This document shows, one piece after another, positions 26,401-47,500 of a stretch of DNA of 64,000 bases. Numbering within the stretch: position 1 is the stretch's first letter; the number at the start of each line of letters is the position of its first letter. This DNA comes from Balanoglossus misakiensis (taxonomy: Eukaryota > Hemichordata), in NCBI GenBank assembly GCA_040954595.2, contig CM082576.2:14632001-14696000 (forward strand), in the 5' to 3' direction. Made by a program: the position numbers and the translations under genes. Below the pieces are notes generated by a model. The model worked only from the letters and a program-made list of their open reading frames with translations, was not told the DNA's origin and ran no database searches.

Positions 26401-26780
26401 CGTTCTGAATTCGCAGCAACACGTACAATACAACTATCGCAATACCTGGCAGAATATACTTAAAGAAGGAAGTTTGAAGTTCTTCTGTAAATATTTTCTG
26501 CAACAGGGGGTGGACACTTGGCAAGCGAACAGAATCTCTTCTAACCATCTTATATCATTATATTTTTTCTCAGTTTTATGGCGATGTGTAGCCAACACTA
26601 AAAATATTAAATGTCTGACGGTGATTGTGGGGTAACTTCACAAACGTGAAAGCAAAAACTCTCAAAATTATGCTTGTATATTAGTTTACGCATGTACGTA
26701 TGCTCCAAGTTGACGTAAATAGTTCAACTTGAAACTTCGTCTTCTAAAAAGGTTAACATACCTGCTCGCCTTGACTCCAT
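23441..26780 (-). CDS. Golgi carbohydrate sulfotransferase, galactose-3-O type (left-arm copy)
   Basis: Three coding exons: 26762-26780 (MESRRA), 24878-24992, 23441-24473. Phases join cleanly to 388 residues ending at TAG. Type II topology: a short cytoplasmic tail then a membrane anchor at about residues 12-31 (IFTCCLLSALFLCFLLGYIS). The 5'-phosphosulfate loop for PAPS is KIPKTGSSS (86-94); the 3'-phosphate site is YFTIIRNPYDHVR (168-180). This pattern fits the Gal-3-O-sulfotransferase family (GAL3ST1 cerebroside sulfotransferase and relatives, about 420 residues), which move sulfate from PAPS to galactose in glycolipids or glycoproteins. The serine usually found about eight residues after the loop arginine is replaced by Ala-Cys. 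Exact substrate unknown. A paralogue lies inverted at 61013 onward. Confidence 0.9.
25248..25421. mobile_element. AGGTATAC-type MITE, copy 2, in left sulfotransferase intron 1
   Basis: AGGTATACGGTCACC and GGTGACCGTATACCT form perfect inverted ends, with TTAA on each side (25244-25247, 25422-25425). The matching place in the right arm near 62050-62076 lacks it. This defines the element borders and shows an insertion in the left arm or a precise loss from the right. Confidence 0.85.
25634..26600. repeat. Partial direct duplication inside sulfotransferase intron 1
   Basis: The blocks 25634-25915 and about 26311-26600 are close copies in the same orientation (shared text includes GCAGCAACACGTACAATACA and CTGGCAGAATATACTTAAAG). 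Between them lies unique sequence containing another frame. The right arm has one copy (about 61260-61500). A 108-codon minus frame (26222-26548, starting MVRRDSVRL) with a hydrophobic stretch spans one copy, but the right-arm counterpart is broken by a stop at its fourth codon, so it is probably not a functional exon. Confidence 0.6.
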
Positions 26781-29505
26781 TGTTGAAGCTTGCAACTCGC
26801 TCGCCCGTCGATTGATCTTTAGCTGCAGATAAAATGATTGAATTGATATAAGGCAACGTGTGGCGTTATTTATTTATGTGATCAGATGACACCCGGTGTT
26901 GTTTAAATGACCAACACATGCAGCATTGGTACCTATGACATACGTCATACATTTGTACTTTTCGTACATGCTTCGAAAATTGAACTTTCTGAATCATTAT
27001 TATTTCAAATTATCGAAACTTGGGGATTTGTTTTTAAAGGGACAGGATCGAACTAATATTCTGTAAATGTTGATTATTTTAACTTTTAGCAATGAACATT
27101 TTCCGATCACATCTCTGCAGTATGCCGATCGTCGTCAACACGTTTTAGTTAGTGGAATATGTACGTCGGAGTATTACGCTCATCCGTTTGCCCATGATTG
27201 CTTTCCTGCGCATGCTCGTTGTATGTGCACACCTTGCATTGACAGATGTCTCTCTAATTTTGTATTAAAAATTCATAAAGAATATATTTTAAAAACAAGA
27301 AAATTACAATATTCTAAAATATGTTCCGGCAGTACAAATACGGAAAAAACTTGCACATACTCTTGTGTTCGTATTTGTGCTAATATTGCAAAATTTTCAC
27401 AGCAGAGAAAATGGTAAAAGAGAGGTCGTTCGTCATGGTAACCTGTGAGACCCACTGTAGAGTGTATGGGCAATACAAGAATGAAGAAACCGTTGCGTTG
27501 TTTTCGATTGACCAATTCTTCAGCGAGCGACACAAAAAACAAGCTTTTCACATTTTTCACACAGTACTCCAGGTGGTTCAAGTAATATATTGTTTTACGA
27601 CTTAATCCGTCAATGGTGCCTAACAATCATATCAGCCAAGGCAAAGCAAGAACATAAAATGAGTTCATACTTATACAACAGTAATATAAATATTTTGCTA
27701 TCATAAAACCGCTCACGTACACTTGAGACTTAACATGAACGGCGCCGCAAAGTCTGCACCTGGTCCGTATAACCAGTCAGCCTCCCATTGTGTGAATGTC
27801 AAGTCACTCTTGGAACTGTAATAGTAACGTGTAATTTACACAACATGTAAAAAAACTATAATCCGACCCCCTTAAAAACAAACAAACCAATAAATCTCCA
27901 TGCCAGCCCATAATATAACTTAACCTGAAAGCATCTTACTTGGTCAGACCACACTCAGCTTCTGTCTGACCAAGGAAAATGGAAACGGCAAATAGGGTTT
28001 TACAATGAGACATCTATGCACGTTATACAGTGTCCTACCAACGTGATGTTTCATTTAACCCCTTCACTACCATGGTTTGATCCAAATCCATTGTTTTCTA
28101 TGGTAAAGTTGCACCTCTGGAGGGAACTGGGGGTGAAAGGGTTAAAGTAGTTCATGAGAGCCAGCTGCCATTGTGCAAACGTTGCTATAGGATCAAACGA
28201 TGACAAGAAGTAGGGGAATAATTTATCGATTTCGTAAGCATCAATTACGCATGCGAATTATATAGCCAGACCACTTGCAATAAAAACCATCCAAGCCCAG
28301 AAGAAGGCTGCGATATCTCAGCTGCGTTTCTTGGAGGTGGGATCTGACTGAGTAGTTTTGTGTTTTGGCTTTCTTCAATAAGGTAAGTCTGAATTCGAAT
28401 CGCGTAAAATACTGACATAATAACGCTTCTGGTGAACAAAATTGGTCCATATAGGCCTACACAGTCATATACTGTGGTCCATAGGACATCCATAGATATC
28501 CTCTATACTGTCTATGGGATATCTAAAGGTTTGTTGAGCGATAGGCACACCGTTCTTAGCAATATGCGTGCGCGTCTGACTCTGTTTTTGAGAAGGCGGG
28601 AATAATTCCAAGTGTGTTGACCTTCAAAGGGTACGTTTCTTAGTTCCGAGTGCGCAGAGGGCGAGGTGGGGTGGGGGAGGAAATGACATGTCCAGAAAGT
28701 TGGACAACTTGTCAGTTCCAACATCGTTGCCCATAATCTGCGTCACCTTACAATTGACCAGCCTTTGGTTCTATCACACACAATCAGTTCTAAGGTAACT
28801 TATTGTCATTTTAGACTTGTAACTTCCACAACCAAAGTTGTTGAAACTTGCCTACCAGAAGGTACATTCGCGCCATTGGTTCATACCCACAAATTATAAT
28901 GACCTATAACAGTCTAAGCACGGCAGCAACTCGGACATCTGATAGCGAAAATGGAGCCTTTTTATCTGAGGGTAGAATGGGCATGAGTAGACGGTGTTCT
29001 GGGACAGTTTACCATCAGACTTTTATTTATCCACCACTTAACTTGAATCTGTCCCCAACACTGACCCTCACTGGCAGTGCCGTTAACTGTTCCGATACCA
29101 TGCAGCGTCGGGTAGGCAGTCTGTCTTTTTCTGATCTTCGCAGATTGCATACAATGATCCAGTTTTCATTTTAACATTTCCACTTCGAAGAATATAAGAA
29201 GGTCACTTTGTTCCCTGTGGCTCTACTGGTTGCAGCCATGCAGATTAATTTGCTTAGTGGGTGCGGAAGGCGTGTCAGAATGCTTCGATGGGGGCACATG
29301 TATATCCAGGCCCCAAGAAAAGCCTCTACTTAACTCCAAGGTAGTAGCGATAAACTGCACAGTCTTGATGTAAAAATCGTCAGAACTGGCGCGCACTTGA
29401 TATTAATCTAAGATTTGGGTCATTTTGGCACATACACAGGTAGCATACCTTCCTGCTGCGGTTGCCAACATTCGATGTGTTTAGGCCCTATACCTGGAAT
29501 CCACG
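26781..29505. other. Divergent intergenic region, sulfotransferase to sulfatase
   Basis: This 2.7-kb stretch separates the minus-strand sulfotransferase from the plus-strand sulfatase and should hold both promoters. Up to about 28850 it is a copy of right-arm sequence; from there the left-arm-only sulfatase segment begins. It contains a TTAACCC-type short element (28055-28145). Two overlapping open frames at 28241-28493 are conserved in the right arm. Confidence 0.55.
28055..28145. repeat. Short TTAACCC-ended inverted repeat, copy 2 of 5
   Basis: Begins TTAACCCCTTCACTACCATGG and ends GGGGGTGAAAGGGTTAA, giving inverted ends. Its inverted counterpart in the right arm is 59565-59653, so this copy predates the arm duplication. 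Confidence 0.7.
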
Positions 29506-38075
<8,570 letters not shown>

Positions 38076-38351
38076 ATGGCTTAGATGGCTGTACATTTGA
38101 AAGTGTAACTATATATGTCACGCGTGTACTAGTCCTATGCACTGGGCGATCAGCAGGCGAGTCTGATATTTCGTATATGAGTCGACAAGTCAAACCCCAA
38201 TTCATTACTAGTATTTTATGTATAACCCTTAAATTCCTTGTCTAAAAGTCCACTTTATATTGTGTCGAATATATTTTGTGGAGTATAATGCCACAAACAA
38301 TAAATGTATTCAAAATATTTTACACCAAGCATCAATAAAGTAGCAGTGATC

Positions 38352-38400
38352 GATCAGTCTGTCTGTCTGTCTGTCTGTATGTCTGTCTGTATGCTTGACT
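38352..38400. repeat. (GTCT)n microsatellite, left arm
   Basis: GTCT units with variants. The inverted right-arm counterpart is the CAGA array at 58585-58640, consistent with the arm duplication. Confidence 0.85.
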
Positions 38401-39418
38401 CTGCCTATCGAGTGATTGATCGATCGATCGGTCTGTCTGTGATTTCGGGGGGGGGGGGCTAGAGGATATGGATGTATTTTTTACCGAGTCCAAGACTCAG
38501 AAAGACATTGTTGTACCATTTCCCACAATCCTAAGTGGGCTTTGTATTTAGTGCTCGTCAAACTGACTCTATGTGACGTGGTGCCATCCCATAATTCCGT
38601 GAGTCTCTTTTAGTGTTGACAGGCAAGGTCTGAAATATTATTGCCTAAATAAACCCCGATAAGGCGCCGCGATAAAACTGTGACAGAAAACATTGTCAGG
38701 GATAGCTTTGATAGTTTACAAATGTTTTATGACTTTTCTTTTTTGGCACCTGGAGAGTGATTTATTCACATTCATATTGTTAACAAGAATATATGACATT
38801 TTAAAGGGGAATTCAATTACCTTTTACAAACACAGTGCAAAATTGCATACGGATGCAACTTTTGACTAACGGTCCCCAACTTAATAAATTACCACACCCG
38901 ATTTTTCACGCAAACATATACATGTATTTATATTGACAGGCTTCACTGAGAAACAAAATGCTATAAGCGTTTTCTGTTAAGTTAATGTTAAAGGTCCATG
39001 ACCTGTAACAGCTGGTTATTTTTTGGTCAAAATGACTACTTTTTATGTATCAACTACAATGTCTTACTGTCTTCACTACATTATACCAAAATTCAGTTTT
39101 CAGCTCGTCAGTAAATCATACACATGTGTACAGACCATTGTTATTTTGGACAAATGCATGAAGTCCTGACCTGAATACAGTTTTTGAATTCCGGACTGTA
39201 TTGAGAAGATGAATATTAGAAATCTGCTTTAGGGAACCGAAACGGAAACAATGGTTGATACACAGAAGAGAAATACTCAATAAAACAAAGAAAATGTACA
39301 GAATGATAGAGGAGCTTAAATGAGGATGACCAAAATGGTATAACACAGTCAAACATGAGAAGTTATAAACTGGATTGTCTTTTTTATTCTTGTATACGTG
39401 TATTTTATTACCAACGCA

Positions 39419-39619
39419 GCCTGTAACACTGAACACGCATGCCCAGACTTCACGGGTCCACTCTCTATGATAACTTTTGATAAATCAAACGAATTTGTTG
39501 TTGCCGAGGGCACAATTTTCAGCAAGGAAGAAAAATGCACTTTAAAGAAAGATTTTGAAACAGAAATGATAGAAATTATTACTAGGGTTCTTTCAGAGGC
39601 CCCTCGCACTTACTGGTAG
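39419..39619 (+). other. Orphan exon-like open frame of unknown function
   Basis: An acceptor-like end (ttaccaacgcag) is followed by an open frame from about 39419 to a TAG at 39617-39619. It encodes two cysteine-containing stretches (CNTEHACPDFTG), then NEFVVAEGTIFSKEEK and an amphipathic stretch (FETEMIEIITRVLSEAP). Composition is protein-like, but no family is recognised and no neighbouring exon was found. The inverted right-arm copy (about 57280-57460) has lost the frame. It may be a relic exon of a duplicated gene or chance. Confidence 0.3.
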
Positions 39620-40337
39620 ATGTCGTGGTTTCCATATTGCTGCATGACAACCAAGTTATTCACTGGTGACTCGGTGATATCTTGGTAACCGGCTCGGATG
39701 AAATGTCGTTCGTAGGTTGCATGACGTTTAATCAAGTGCGCGCGCAGAGAGCCAAAATGTAGGAGTTGAGAAAAACAAGTGCGTGGGCATGAAACAAACA
39801 AACCACAGAACGCTCAAATACTCCATTTCAGCCATATATTTTCTGCCTAATATACATGTAATTCTGTTTAAAAAGCCAGATACCAGTATACATGTGTGGG
39901 AAACTTTTAGATCTTTGCATGACTGCAAAAAGTAAAAGCATAATTTGAAATAGATGGGTTATCAAAACCCTGTTTTCCTCTTCTTTGGTCTAATCTTTCA
40001 CACAGGAAATATTAAAATCATGCAGTTCAAATCCTCTTATGCACCAACATACCTCAAGCATAACCATGCGCCCACATGATGAGAATTGTCCTTTTCATAA
40101 TTACAGTATACACTGGAAAACATAGCAATTTTATTGTTCAGGTTAAACAAGCACAAAAGTACAGCTGGTTCCTCTCAAATGCAGAACAGCTCAAAATTCC
40201 AGGAGCCCTCTGAAGTCTGTTACGTGTGCCGCGCCTACTAAAACCACAACAGTGAAACACTGGTGTAGTGTGCTGCTCTCTAAACCAATAAGGGTTGTGC
40301 CAGGGATGACGTTTTATGTGCCATCTGCACCAGAGTA

Positions 40338-41199
40338 GTGTGCCACACTAACACGGAATGTTCTCTGAGACAATACATGTAGTATCATGCCAAGTGACAC
40401 TGGGGAATGGAGACTTCTAATGCTGTTAAAACAGAACTATTTAATGAAAAGTGTGCCACACTAACATGGAATGTTCTCCGAGACAATAGTATCGTGCCAA
40501 GTGACACTGGGGAATGAAGACTTCCAATGCTGTTAAAACAGAACTATTTAATGAAAAGTGTGCCACACTAACATGGAATGTTCTCCGAGACAATAGTATC
40601 GTGCCAAGTGACACTGGGGAATGAAGACTTCCAATGCTGTTAAAACAGAACTATTTAATGAAAAGTGTGCCACACTAACATGGAATGTTCTCCGAGACAA
40701 TAGTATCGTGCCAAGTGACACTTGGGAATGGAGACTTCTAATGCTGTTAAAACAGAACTATTTAATGAAAAGTGTGCCACACTAACATGGAATGTTCTCC
40801 GAGACAATAGTATCGTGCCAAGTGACACTGGGGAATGAAGACTTCCAATGCTGTTAAAACAGAACTATTTAATGAAGAGTGTGCCACACTAACATGGAAT
40901 GTTCTCCGAGACAATAGTATCGTGCCAAGTGACACTTGGGAATGGAGACTTCTAATGCTGTTAAAACAGAACTATTTAATGAAAAGTGTGCCACACTAAC
41001 ATGGAATGTTCTCCGAGACAATAGTATCGTGCCAAGTGACACTTGGGAATGGAGACTTCCAATGCTGTTAAAACAGAACTATTTAATGAAGAGTGTGCCA
41101 CACTAACACGGAATGTTCTCTGAGACAATAGTATCATGCCAAGTGACACTGGGGAATGGAGACTTCTAATGCTGTTAAAACAGAACTATTTAATGAAGA
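40338..41199. repeat. Eight-copy 107-bp tandem repeat (satellite)
   Basis: Units starting GTGTGCCACACTAACATGG begin at 40338, 40451, 40558, 40665, 40772, 40879, 40986 and 41093. All steps are exactly 107 bases except the first (113, with a small insertion). Copies are nearly identical, differing at a few sites (ACTGGGG or ACTTGGG; GAAAA or GAAGA), and the outer copies share variants such as AACACGG. No spacers, so not CRISPR, and no open frame runs through. Confidence 0.97.
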
Positions 41200-41508
41200 G
41201 ATCTTTGTACAAATTCTCTCATTGACCCAAAACTTTCTTTAATTTCAACTGAATTGATATTGGAAAATGGCATTTTTCATTTCTAAGCCGGGAGAATCGC
41301 ATATAGAAGATCAGGGCATCAGTGGTATCACAACATGTCCTACTGCCATGGCCACCACTGTTACATCGGTAGTGTGTCTATAGAGGGCGCACTGCATCAG
41401 CGGTGACCGTATGCTGCAATTGGTGCAGAGGACACTCTCGACTTCTCAGACAGTTCAATAGTCCTGCTCTTCTTGAATATTTTCCAAATAGTCACACATG
41501 TTCGATCG

Positions 41509-44500
41509 CTAAAAAGTTCGATATTCACTACACAGTTGGCTTTGTCTTTCTTGAAAATGGTACCAACCTGAAAGAGGGCAGAAAATAAGAATTATGTACA
41601 GTAGTCTAGAACATCAATTATCCGAACATTGATTATCCGAACTAACTCCATGTCCCCCGCAAAGTCTACAATGTAGTCGTATACCTTGCTTAATCATTGT
41701 TTGATGGTTGCGGCCCTCGCTGTCAAAGGATGTCATAATAGTACAGCACTTTCCTCTTTAATAAAGTTATTTCTTTAAACAACCTATATACCCCCCATTT
41801 GCCTTTTGTTTTTATTCCTACAGTGTTACTATTTTGTATCCTCGGGTATGAATCATTTGGATGCAATCGCAAAAGGTGTGAAAATAAACAACTCGAGAAT
41901 GACACGGTCCCTTCAGCTGCATATCTGATGAAAATATTTTGACCATCTATAGAAGAGTACCTACCTTTAGTTTTTATTGGTGGCACCTTTTTACTGAGAT
42001 GTTCTGTCATTCCTTCTTTTAATCCTGAAGATTTTTGGGAGTCGCCTTTTCTTTTCGATTTCTTTCTGAGGTGCATCAGCCCTGGCACGTTCATCTGAGC
42101 AGAAATTGATATTTTTTACAGAGATTCAGTTGAATGTTAGATACTATTACATGTAGCTTCCTTGCAATATACATGTATACATCTATATAGCAATTGAGAA
42201 CCAAAAAACATTTGAACAGTCAAGAAATGTTGCCTACCTTTTGCACCATGTGTACGGCCTTCATTCTTAGCTCCATTCTCCTCATCATCATCAGTGTCAA
42301 CTGTCATGCAAAATGCTCTCAGCATAATTCTTCTAAAGAATGCACCAATCCCACGACGTGCTCTCTTCTTAGGTTGAGCTGCAATAATATAATTTTTGGT
42401 ATAAAAGACCCCCCTAATCAGTGGCGAATCTTAATGCCGTTTGACTGACAACAGACAACACCAACGATCTTGGCTCTATGAAAATCGGCCCAAACAGGTC
42501 CAAGCATAAAAAATTACACCACACAACGACAGTAGTTGGCTTTATAAACACACACAACATAAAGTTATCGACGAAAAAGTACACGAGCTTTTGAAACAAC
42601 GATGATTTTGGGAGAAATCTGGTTTCAGTGCTTTTCAGAAACGTCCCTGGGAAACAATAACCACGCCATTCAAACAGCTGTCAATCGCGTAGAGGTGTAA
42701 AGTGTTCAATTATTTCCTCTGTACATGAGATCAATTACACAGTCGTTATGCACGACTACCACTCCCAAATAAACAACTATACAAACACACGTTAATCCGA
42801 ATCCCTGGCCTTTCCGCACCGGGGTTTAATGCTCAAAGTAGGAAATATCAAGGGATCTGTCTACAGTAAAACCTGTCTACACTGAACCCAGTCTGATCTG
42901 AAATCCTGTTCATACAAAACTCTGTTTCTAGTCCTCTTTACATAAAAACTATTAAAATAACCTCTATAAACCAGACATGTCTGCAAAATAACATACATAA
43001 TATTCTAAGTTCCTTTGGTGTTCAGTTTAAACTTTTGACAGGTTTTGACTGTATTAATCAATTTTTTTTTTCAAGTGTGCGCCTTCGTATCATCATGGTC
43101 ACATTTTGACATATATGTCTGTCTGGTTTCTTCAATACGCGTCAGCTTGAGACAAACAAACCCTTCTTAAAGTGTTACAATTTGCCATTATTCTGCACCA
43201 CTTTAATAAGACAATAGAAACTGTAATATGGGACATGTGCACTGTTGATTGTTATTACGGACCACGTTCCACATTATAATGCTACAATACTTGCAAATAA
43301 AATATAGGTAGGTTGCTTTCTTACCTGTGTTGGCTGCATCAGAATCTGCAGATGTCTGCTCCAAAAGAGGAGACTCCGTGACATCAGCTGTCTCTATAAT
43401 GTCCATTTCGTCCTGGACTTCAGCTGATTGCATTATTGGCGACACAACCACAGACGTTTCCTGTTCACTATCCTTGGCTGTGTCGACAGATTCTGTGAGC
43501 ATCGGCGATCCAACTTCGTATTCTGAAGAATAGTGGATAGCCCAAGTCTCACCTGGCTCTTCATTTTCGTGCTGACCAGATGATATGGAGACAGTTTCCT
43601 GTTCGCTTATATCCTTGGCTGTGTTGACAGATTCTGTTAGCATCGGCGATCCAACTTCGTATCCTGAAGAATAGTGGATAGCCCAAGTCTCACCTGGCTC
43701 TTCATTTTCGTGCTGACCAGATGATTGAGAGACAGTTTCCTGTTCACTATCGCTGGCTGTGTTGACAGATTCCGTTAGCATCGGCGATCCAACTTCGTAT
43801 TCCGAAGAATAGTGGATAGCCCAAGTCTCACCTGGCTCTTCATTTTGAGTGATGGATGCAGCGGGAGTGACTTGAGTACTTTGTTGGATCTGGGCAGATG
43901 GTACATCTCTTTTGCTTGGCATCACTGATAGCATATAGGTCACGTCTGTATTTATGAATGGGTGAGACAGAGCGTCTTGCACAGTGATTCTTCTGTCACC
44001 GTAATAATTCAGCATTCTGTAGAATTCAAACATAAAATCAATCTTTATTTCACCTGAATTATTAAAACTATGAATTTTAGGAAAAAAGTAAAGTGATAAC
44101 ATTATGAGGAAACGACATCATAAGGAGATATTTGAATGAACAGAAAATTAAAGGCAGATGAGCACATTATTCTCTATTTACATTCAAACTATAATTGATT
44201 CTGTAAATGTAAATCTGTATAAATATTAATGATCTTGAAATGGGAATGTAAATTACACATTTGCATTAAAAAATGGATGTCCTGCTCAAACACTGCTACA
44301 TTCATGCCAATTCACAATAAGCAGTGGAAATGATGGTGCATATAATCTTTGATGGAAATGCATGGATTTGAATTTACTATACTGTGACAATATATTCTCT
44401 AATCTAATTCTTTGTATGCGAAAAATGTTGGGAATAATTTGAAAACAAATCCCTTGTCCATTTAAAGACATTTGGAGATTGACAAATATCAGGCAGTTAC

Positions 44501-47500
44501 AGCTAATGTGCCCTTTAAGTATTCCCATTGGATGTATTTTATTGCAAATTTACTTATTTGTTTATTAATGGCATATAGTCTCATGCACAAAGCATTTATA
44601 TCTTAAGTTCTTAGTCATACATGTATAATTTATATGTACATGTAATTATTCCTACACCTTTTATAGTACTCAATTCATGGAAGATTAGATGTTCTCATGT
44701 GACAACTAGAGTTTTCACTAAATATCTAGAAGTAATATGTACAACTCAAAGCACTGCTGTTGCTATGACTATCACTTGTCTCTTATTCTGTTATACCTAC
44801 AACTAATTACATTGTACCTGGATAAAATCTAAACTATTTATCAAATCTAACTGTGATTTTCTCCCTAACTAACCTTTTCATTAAATCAAAACCATAGTCA
44901 AAGACCTCCTTTTCAGGGATTCTGCCTGACATATTCTTGATCGCATCATTGTATCTTATCCGATTTTCTAACGGGCTAGTCAGTGGCTTCACCTAAAAAT
45001 TGAGGGTATAACAGTTTAAATATTCCTTCACCTAGCTATCATGTGATAATTTAAAACGTTATAGAAATTTAGTAACTTACAGTAGTCTTGTAACCAACAT
45101 GTGTTATCAGTTTTAAATAAAAGAATATGATGTCATTTTCAATTAAGCATAGAATGTGAGAACCAGTCCAATTCAGACTGCTTTTTATAGAAGTTCAGTC
45201 AACTTCGTTTGATATTATAGAGAGCTCATATACAAGTCATTGGTGTGAAATTCTCTCTTTTTGCAAAGTACTTTAGCTCCCTGTCACCCTATAAAGTGGA
45301 AACATTGGTATGTGTGTGTCTGTCTGTGTGTGTATGTGTTTCCCACCCCTGTGCTCTTCTTGGACACCCTTATAGCTGCATATATCCTGGTGGCTTACCC
45401 AGTAGTAAGCTCCCTTGACTCAAGTGTGCTCATTGCAAAAACCTGTCAACATAAGTAATGTACCCTCTCACCCCTATTTCATGATACACGAGTCCAACTA
45501 TGTCGTGGGACGTACACTATGAGGTTTAACCAAAGAATGAGGAAACTGGGGGTAAGAATTTATTATTGAGATACTCACCAGAGGTGCACCTTTGAATAAA
45601 TGCATTCCATTGGATGTTTGATTGTAAAACTTGTTAGTATATATTCCGTTGTTCAGAACTGATTCGGGTACATCTCCCAAGACTTCGATGTACTCTCCTA
45701 CCAGCTGTGGCTGTGAAAGGATGACAACAAAGACAACAATGTCAATATCATGTACATGTACTTAGATTAATTAGATGAAGTTGAAACTCCATGGTATTTA
45801 GTGATGGTCTTTAAGATTTTTTTTTTAAACTTACCACTGTATCAACACGAAAGAGGGTATTTCCAGTGTACATTTCATAGAAAATGGTTCCAAGACTCCA
45901 CATATCAATAGCTGCATCGAAGTCTGTACCAAAAGTGATCTCAGGAGCTCTGTACCAACAAGTTTGCAGGTTTTCTCCTTTAACCTGTTATTCATATTTA
46001 AAAAACACAAAATTTTAAAGTTAATAGAACGTTATAAGACTTAGACAATATAAACAGTAGTTGAAAGAAAATCTTGATTGCAATCATTATGTGAATTAAT
46101 GAGAGAACTGGATGTCGACTTACACACACATTCTTGTGACGTGCCAAGCCAAAATCAATGAGTTGAACATCAATCTCCTGGGGATCTTTCAGCATGATGT
46201 TGTCTGTCTTGAGGTCACAGTGAATGACACCCACGCTTGAACTACCCAAGAATTCCAAGGCTTCTAACACCTGTCTGGTAATTTTTTGTACCACATCCAA
46301 GGAAAGTCTCTTGGGTTTTGTTGTAATGATCAGCTCATGCAGACTCTTTGTGTACACTGGCATTGTAAAACAGAGCGAGTTCTTGTATTGAAATGCTGAT
46401 TCCATCATAACTAGAATAAAATGAATCACAACAACAACAGTTATTAAACATACTGGGTACATGAACAATAATTTACACCACAGTCAAATGGAGTGAATGT
46501 GTGTACACTATAAATGAAACAGAATTTCATGTAATTAAACTAGCTCCATGAAAAGGGGGGGGAGCACTATTAAATCTCAACTACTGGTAGTACTTAGTAT
46601 ATTAGCATGCTATTTGGAGTAGAACAAGAAATTGCATTTGACACGGAAGAAAAAATACTGAAATTAAAGCCAAAAGTCTCTTTAATCTTACCTGTGTGAA
46701 CATTGTATCCTGGATTGTTTTGTTTGATCCAACTAAGCATTTTAATTTCAATACTCAGAAACTGATTCATCAGAATCTCCTCTTCCAGCTCGATCACCTT
46801 CAGGGCTTTCTTGGTCTTTGATTGCCGGTCCCACACTTTCAATACCTGCAAAGAATCATTCAGTGTACAATGGTTTGTGTGTTACAGAATGAAAACACAA
46901 TAATTTATATCAAGATTTTGTCACAGAGATTTCAGAAGATCTTCCAACTTTCTATATGGACAAGAACAATTAAGTAAAATGTAAATTTATAGGTACTCGA
47001 ACAAAATCACACAAGTTTTATGGTAAATAGAAAACCATATCCTTCAATCTGGACATAAGCCACTATTTATTGTAATGTTCAGTATTATCCCTTTCAACCC
47101 TGGTTCCCTCTTTAGAGGTCCAACCATAGCATAGAAAAACAATGGATTTGGGCTTAACCATGGTGGTGAAAGGGTTAGAGCATGTGAGAAATGCAAAATA
47201 AATTGCTTACCATTCCAAATCCTCCCTGTCCAAGTAGTTTCTTAACTTTGTAACGGTCAAAATAGACAACACCTGCCTCAAACTTTGGTTTCTCATCTTG
47301 CATATTGTCAAAAGTGGGCGTATTTATAGTTGGGATGACAGGTGTTACAGGAATCAGGGTCTTGTTCTGCTCTGCTACCAGGTTCAACTGTCTCTGCATT
47401 TGGCTTAAGTAAATGGATCTTAAAGCCACTGAACATTCAACAGGTGGTTCTACTGGTGATCTTGGTGTGGCTACACTACTCACAGTCACACCACCATTTG

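Larger units (their letters stand above)
38076..40337. other. Intergenic region after sulfatase; distal left arm
   Basis: No gene was recognised with confidence. From about 38228 to 39600 the sequence is an inverted copy of about 57280-58745. It contains a (GTCT)n microsatellite and a G-run at 38446-38458 that appears as a C-run near 58405 in the other arm. Beyond 39600, outside the duplication, nothing was recognised until the 107-bp repeats. Confidence 0.55.

Noticed and set aside
26222-26548. 108-codon frame with a hydrophobic stretch as a membrane protein gene
   Set aside because: It is inside a sulfotransferase intron, overlaps a duplicated block, and the right-arm copy has a stop at codon four.
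40338-41199. CRISPR-like array
   Set aside because: The 107-bp units are contiguous without spacers and the DNA is animal.
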